Positions 5,485-9,229 of a stretch of DNA of 9,229 bases are shown here, piece by piece; position 1 is the stretch's first letter, and the number at the start of each line of letters is the position of its first letter. The notes under the pieces were generated by a model. It saw only the letters and a program-made list of their open reading frames with translations. It was not told the DNA's origin and made no database searches. Both the position numbers and the translations under genes were made by a program. Source of the stretch: Gammaproteobacteria bacterium HGW-Gammaproteobacteria-14 (lineage in GTDB: Bacteria; Pseudomonadota; Gammaproteobacteria; Pseudomonadales; Alcanivoracaceae). The stretch spans positions 1-9,229 of the forward strand of contig PGZG01000069.1 of the NCBI GenBank assembly GCA_002840115.1, read 5' to 3'.

Positions 5485-6795
5485 ATGAGCCACCTGCCAC
5501 TGGCCCGTCTCACCATTCCGGTTCACCCGCTGACGCCTTCTATTCCGGTATCAACGGTAGCGGATCTTTTTCTATCTGATCGTTGCCGCGATTTACTTTG
5601 CCTTCCCATAGTCCGTGATGGTCACCTTGTAGGAACCATTTCTCGCTACACCATCATGCGTATTTTTCTACAACACTTTGGCCGCGAACTGTACGGGCAG
5701 AAACCGGTAGAACGCTTCATGAACAAGTCGCCCATTCAGATTGAGCAGTCCATGGATGTGGAAGAAGCCAGCCTGCTGGTTCGCAGTACATTAACCCTGC
5801 CGATCACGGAAGATTTCGCCATCACCGAGAAAGGCCGCTATGTTGGTATGGGAGTTGTGCTGTCATTACTGGAAGTCATGGAGCACAAGATTGCCCATCG
5901 AAGCGAGGCGCTTGCCCGCGCCAATCACCAGCTCAAAAGCTCGCAGGCACAACTGGTGCAATCGGAAAAAATGGCGTCCCTTGGGCAAATGGTCGCCGGC
6001 GTAGCACATGAGATCAACACACCTCTAGGCTATGTACGCAATAATCTTGAGCTAGCCCTGGATTTTATGGAGCGCACCCGAGGGGTTATTGACAGCACAG
6101 ATCATCTTATTGAAACACTTCTTAACCCAGCCTCACCTGAATCGCAAACGCACCTGGCGCTGGAATCTGCCGCCACAGAGATATCCAGCCATCAACAGGA
6201 TGCCGTACTAGACGATATGCGCACCCTTTTCGATGACAGCCTTCATGGGCTACAGCAGATTACTGACCTGGTTGCCGACCTGCGCAACTTCAGCCGTGTA
6301 GACAAGTCACGGATGGAATCCGCCAATCTGAATGACTGCATTGAAAGCGCTTTAAATATTGGTCGTAATGTCATCAAACACAAAGCCGATGTGGAAAAAT
6401 ATCTGGCAGACATTCCCTTCGTGGAATGCAGCGCCTCCCAGATTAATCAAGTATTGCTCAATATTTTGACCAACGCCGCTCAGGCCATTAAAGGTCACGG
6501 ACTGATCAGTATTTATAGCGGCGTTGAAGATGATCAAGTGTTAATACGAATATGCGACAACGGATGCGGCATGCCCGAAACGGTCAAAAACAGAATATTT
6601 GATCCTTTCTTTACCACCAAACCCGTAGGTGAGGGTACCGGCCTTGGCTTGGCAATCTCTTTCCAGATCATTGAACAACATGGCGGAAGGATCGAGGTTT
6701 TATCTCGCGAAAATGAAGGCACGGAGTTCCGTATCTATATGCCCTTGCGGAAAGCCGAGGAACTCGATACATCCCAACGTCAAGCAACCGCCTGA
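5485..6795 (+). CDS. Soluble CBS-domain sensor histidine kinase
   Basis: Cytoplasmic histidine kinase of 436 residues; no membrane segment or signal peptide is seen. The N-terminal part (about 5-130) resembles two CBS repeats: LTPSIPVSTVADLFL then LPIVRDGHLVGTISRYTIMRIF, and KPVERFMNKSPIQIEQSMDVEEASLLV then GRYVGMGVVLSLLEVME. CBS pairs commonly bind adenine nucleotides. A coiled coil (about 131-165) leads to the phosphoacceptor H175 in GVAHEINTPLGYVRNN. ATP-binding motifs are N330 (ILTNAAQAI), D358-NGCGMP, FDPFFTTKP and EGTGLGLAIS (383-392). H175 to N330 is 155 residues, against 119 in PhoR here, so the helical hairpin is extended. The start is uncertain: ATG 5485 puts the Met just before the CBS region, but GTG 5419 has a better ribosome site (AGGGG) and would add 22 residues. 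The double-receiver gene follows by 14 bases, surely its partner. Confidence 0.88.
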   Translation: MSHLPLARLTIPVHPLTPSIPVSTVADLFLSDRCRDLLCLPIVRDGHLVGTISRYTIMRIFLQHFGRELYGQKPVERFMNKSPIQIEQSMDVEEASLLVRSTLTLPITEDFAITEKGRYVGMGVVLSLLEVMEHKIAHRSEALARANHQLKSSQAQLVQSEKMASLGQMVAGVAHEINTPLGYVRNNLELALDFMERTRGVIDSTDHLIETLLNPASPESQTHLALESAATEISSHQQDAVLDDMRTLFDDSLHGLQQITDLVADLRNFSRVDKSRMESANLNDCIESALNIGRNVIKHKADVEKYLADIPFVECSASQINQVLLNILTNAAQAIKGHGLISIYSGVEDDQVLIRICDNGCGMPETVKNRIFDPFFTTKPVGEGTGLGLAISFQIIEQHGGRIEVLSRENEGTEFRIYMPLRKAEELDTSQRQATA

Positions 6796-6803
6796 ATCAG
6801 GAG
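6791..6803 (+). promoter_or_regulatory. Palindrome and ribosome site at the kinase/regulator junction
   Basis: CCTGAATCAGG (6791-6801) is a perfect odd palindrome that includes the kinase stop codon TGA (6793-6795). It runs into AGGAG (6799-6803), the ribosome site for the receiver gene, six bases before its ATG. The nine bases AATCAGGAG recur at the phoB/phoR junction (3954-3962). The loop is too small for the whole palindrome to fold, so an RNA role is doubtful; close coupling of the two genes is clear. Confidence 0.4.
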
Positions 6804-6809
6804 AGACCC

Positions 6810-7724
6810 ATGAACACCATTACCAAGCCGACAATTCTGTTTGTCGATGATGAAGAACGAATTCTGCGTTCGCTGGTAATGGCGTTCCGCGCGCATTACC
6901 GAGTACTGTCTGCGACAGAGGGACACCAGGCTCTGGAAATGCTGGCCAACGAAGATATTGATGTCCTGATCAGCGACCAGCGAATGCCGCGGATGTCCGG
7001 CGTCGAAGTACTGCGCGGCGCCCGGGATATTTCCCCAGCCACGATGCGAATTTTACTCACCGGCTATTCAGACCTCGCGGGCATCGTTGGCTCGATCAAT
7101 GATGGTGAAATTTTTCGTTACGTGCAAAAACCCTGGCGCCTGGAAGAGCTGCGCGACACCATCGCGGAGGCCGCCGCAGTGGCACAGAGCAGCCGCAGCA
7201 ATACTGTCGCCACGGCCGTAGGCGTGATTCCGGCCCATGCCGCCATTATTGTGCTGGACCGGTCACCGGAGCTGGCGATGGTATTAAAGGACAGCCCGCT
7301 TGCGTCCCGTGTTCGACGCGCCCACACACTGGAGCAGGCAATGACAGTGATGGCCAGCGAACCCGTGGCCCTGCTGATCACCGACATCTCCCTTAACGGA
7401 GAGGATATAAGTCCCAGCCTCGGCGTACTTAAACAGCAACAACCGGATCTGGTCACCGTTGTGGTGACCGCATTTCAAGACACCGGCCACTTGATCCGAC
7501 TAATCAATCAGGCTCAGGTCTATCGAGTATTACCACGGCCCACGGGACGCAACATGTTTTTGCGTAGCGTCGAGTCGGCTTTAAAGCACCACGATCTGCT
7601 GAAAAAACGCCCCGCCATGCTACGACGACACAGCGTCGAAAAAAGCCGGGACGAATCATTGGTATCCCGCATCCGCAATTATCTCGACAGAGTGCGGGAC
7701 CCTGCGGCACCCGTGCAGGGATAA
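6810..7724 (+). CDS. Response regulator with two receiver domains and no recognised output domain
   Basis: 304-residue cytoplasmic protein, probable phosphorylation target of the CBS kinase encoded just upstream. Receiver 1 (about 6-125) is complete: D13/D14, phosphoacceptor D56 in ISDQRMPRMSG, T84 in LLTGYSD, K107 in QKPW. Its INDGEIFRYVQKPW signature is typical of regulators that carry HD-GYP or HupR-like outputs. Receiver 2 (about 144-260) keeps D150, D192 (LLITDISL) and T220 (VVTAFQD). It lacks the paired acidic residue (LD instead of DD) and has R243 in place of the conserved lysine (PRPTG), so its phosphorylation is doubtful. LINQAQVYRVLPRP aligns with SINDGEIFRYVQKP of receiver 1, suggesting descent from a related receiver. 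The last 40 or so residues are basic and charged, with no HTH, GGDEF, EAL or HD motif. A partner protein must therefore carry the output. Confidence 0.9.
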   Translation: MNTITKPTILFVDDEERILRSLVMAFRAHYRVLSATEGHQALEMLANEDIDVLISDQRMPRMSGVEVLRGARDISPATMRILLTGYSDLAGIVGSINDGEIFRYVQKPWRLEELRDTIAEAAAVAQSSRSNTVATAVGVIPAHAAIIVLDRSPELAMVLKDSPLASRVRRAHTLEQAMTVMASEPVALLITDISLNGEDISPSLGVLKQQQPDLVTVVVTAFQDTGHLIRLINQAQVYRVLPRPTGRNMFLRSVESALKHHDLLKKRPAMLRRHSVEKSRDESLVSRIRNYLDRVRDPAAPVQG

Positions 7725-7767
7725 ATGCGGAGGAACGCCGGGGCAGGCACTGTCGTTTTAGCAACAC

Positions 7768-8364
7768 CTACACCATGCTGACATAGTTCGGGTGCTTCTC
7801 AATTCGCTGAACCCACGCCAACACAGCCGGGTACTGAGCAAGATCGAAACCGCCCTCATGGGCCACATGGGTATATCCGTAAAGGCTGATATCCGCCGTG
7901 GACAATACATTTCCCGTTAAATACTCAGACACCGAAAGCTGCTGCTCCATCACTGCCAGCGCTTTATGGCCACCGGCCTGCTTGGCTTCATACTCGGCTT
8001 TCCGGTGTTCCGGCAGCCCAAGATATTTGGCAATAAAGCGCGCAACGGCAATATAGGGTTCGTGGCTATATTGCTCAAAGAACTGCCACTGCTGAACCTT
8101 GGCCAGAGCATACGGCTCTACCGGAAGCAGCTCACTGCCAGCAGCCAGAAAATTAAGGATGGCATTGGACTCTGACAGACACCGACCATCATCCAGCTCC
8201 AGCAGCGGAATTTTTCCGTTTGGATTTTTTGCGAGAAAATCCACTGTTCTGGTAGCGCCAGCCAGAATATCCAGATGAATCCATTCATGTTGAATACCCA
8301 GCAGCGAACACAGCAGCTTTATCTTGTAGCAATTACCGGACTGAATATCTCCATATATCTTCAC
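7768..8364 (-). CDS. Glutathione S-transferase family protein
   Basis: Cytosolic thioredoxin-fold enzyme of 198 residues that probably conjugates or reduces electrophiles with glutathione. The N-terminal domain has a candidate catalytic region SGNCYKIK (9-16), with S9 or C12 as the active residue. The cis-proline loop NPNGKIPLLE (47-56, P53) and the glutathione gamma-glutamyl site ESNAI (65-69) follow. An all-helical C-terminal domain (about 85-198) includes the usual N-cap-like segment TADISLYGY. The start is GTG at 8364, supported by AGGAG five bases upstream; the first strand begins immediately (MKIYGDI). The gene lies 29 bases after the acetyltransferase on the same strand, likely one operon, and converges on the receiver gene with a 43-base gap. 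The substrate cannot be told from sequence. Confidence 0.93.
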   Translation of the reverse strand: MKIYGDIQSGNCYKIKLLCSLLGIQHEWIHLDILAGATRTVDFLAKNPNGKIPLLELDDGRCLSESNAILNFLAAGSELLPVEPYALAKVQQWQFFEQYSHEPYIAVARFIAKYLGLPEHRKAEYEAKQAGGHKALAVMEQQLSVSEYLTGNVLSTADISLYGYTHVAHEGGFDLAQYPAVLAWVQRIEKHPNYVSMV

Positions 8365-8393
8365 AGGCTCTCCTGGTTAGCCTAACGGTCGGT

Positions 8394-8966
8394 TTATAGG
8401 TTGCTCTGGATTCTTGCGGCATCAAAAATCTGATCGTCGGAAAACAGATCGTTCAGGGGTTTTCGTAATGTTGTCAGGAGCATAGCGTCTTTTGTCGGGC
8501 GGCCCACTCCCGCATGAATCGGGTACTGTGAGCGCTCTTCGGTTTGTTTATAGCCACGCCGCAAATAATAATCCACCAACTCTTTGCGCGCCGCAATAAC
8601 CACCAACACTGCAAACGCCGCATTAAATTCCCGAACCGCAATCTCCTCTGCCTGTTTCAGCAGCCGCTTGCCAGCGCCGGAATTCTGAAGCAACGGATCT
8701 ACCGCAAGCATACCAATATGAGCAACCTGATCAGCGACCTCAATGTGAATACAGCCCATCAAGCCTTGTTCGCAGGTTCCAACCAGAACTGTGCCACCGA
8801 GAATAGCTGTCGCCACCTTGCTCTGGTTTATCCGATCTCCCTCCACCAGGGCTGACTCATGCGTCCAACCTTCCGTTCCGGCTGCCGGGCGATAGGCACG
8901 ATTCACCAGAGCTGTGATAGCTTTGGCATCGGTTATTTCGGCTTTTCTGATATGCATCTGAAACAC
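8394..8966 (-). CDS. GNAT family N-acetyltransferase
   Basis: Cytoplasmic acetyltransferase that moves an acetyl group from acetyl-CoA to an amine, substrate unknown. Starting from 8966 it has 190 residues. The fold begins IRKAEITDAKAITALVNRAYR (6-26 of this form). The acetyl-CoA loop is LAVDPLLQNSGAGKRLLKQAEE, with Q94-N-S-G-A-G-K100 as the pyrophosphate-binding turn. AARKELVDYYLRRGYKQTEE near 125-144 is the usual C-terminal motif. The start is uncertain. The frame is open back to GTG 9020, but that would add an unlike N-terminal tail; GTG 8966 has GGAG eight bases before it, while ATG 8957 matches the domain edge but lacks a ribosome site. The GST gene follows by 29 bases. Confidence 0.88.
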   Translation of the reverse strand: MFQMHIRKAEITDAKAITALVNRAYRPAAGTEGWTHESALVEGDRINQSKVATAILGGTVLVGTCEQGLMGCIHIEVADQVAHIGMLAVDPLLQNSGAGKRLLKQAEEIAVREFNAAFAVLVVIAARKELVDYYLRRGYKQTEERSQYPIHAGVGRPTKDAMLLTTLRKPLNDLFSDDQIFDAARIQSNL

Positions 8967-9229
8967 TGACCAGGCTCCAGCAACGTTAGCGCCCCACACT
9001 TTATGCTGATTTATCATCACGAGTAAGAGCGGTACCTATAAACCAGATAATAAAGACCACCTCTGTCACCTCATCGGCGCATGAGTTTAGTCGTCAGCCA
9101 CATCTTTGCGGGGCGGTTCTGGCTGGCGGTTCCGAATGGTAATGGCGGGAAAACTGGCACGAAGGTCCAGCAATAAACATCATCGATAGAACGCACCCTC
9201 ACAATTCTACGGTCTGCCTGATTTCCTTC
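8967..9229. other. Right end of window: no gene identified
   Basis: The stretch upstream of the acetyltransferase shows no open frame I recognise. On the minus strand a frame is open from the window edge to a TGA at 9071-9073, and another ends at a TGA at 9199-9201 after KEIRQTVEL. Either could be the tail of a gene lying beyond the edge. A small plus-strand frame (9081-9176, 31 residues) has no ribosome site or known motif. Possible promoter-like AT-rich sequence occurs near 9040-9055. Confidence 0.4.

Noticed and set aside
5253..5516. Minus-strand open frame of 87 codons over the phoR-kinase gap
   Set aside because: It has no motif or ribosome site and crosses the end of phoR and the start of the kinase gene.
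7725..7767. Terminator between the convergent receiver and GST genes
   Set aside because: The 43 bases show no stem followed by a T-run on either strand.
9081..9176. Small plus-strand gene of 31 codons near the right end
   Set aside because: No ribosome site, no motif and atypical composition; it may be chance.

Overview
The window looks like chromosomal DNA of a gammaproteobacterium related to Pseudomonas and the marine Cellvibrionales/Spongiibacter-type lineages. The order rubredoxin reductase, rubredoxin, ubiC, ubiA, phoB, phoR is the one I know from Pseudomonas, and the proteins are typical gammaproteobacterial forms. This assignment rests on gene order and protein character only. I see no insertion sequence, phage gene, tRNA, rRNA or CRISPR array.

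Left part (1-1337, minus strand): an electron-transfer and peroxide-defence cluster. It holds a rubredoxin reductase cut by the window edge, a 54-residue rubredoxin, and a rubrerythrin that lacks its own rubredoxin domain. Together they could carry electrons from NAD(P)H through FAD and rubredoxin to the diiron rubrerythrin, which reduces hydrogen peroxide. A short AT-rich divergent region (1338-1501) separates this cluster from the plus-strand genes.

Middle (1502-5291, plus strand): ubiC and ubiA, the first two committed steps of ubiquinone synthesis, then phoB and phoR, the phosphate-starvation two-component pair. A 16-bp tandem repeat lies between ubiC and ubiA. A textbook PHO box precedes phoB. 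At the phoB/phoR junction an 8-bp inverted repeat pairs the phoB stop region with the phoR ribosome binding site, and phoR starts at TTG.

Right-middle (5485-7724, plus strand): a second, less familiar two-component operon. A soluble histidine kinase with a CBS-like N-terminal region is followed 14 bases later by a protein with two receiver domains and no recognisable output domain. The second receiver is degenerate. This is the most unusual unit in the window. Its position next to phoBR and its CBS-like sensor suggest, as inference only, a response to nucleotide or energy state.

Right part (7768-8966, minus strand): a glutathione S-transferase and a GNAT acetyltransferase with a 29-base gap, read convergently with the kinase operon. 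The last 260 or so bases hold nothing I can identify with confidence.
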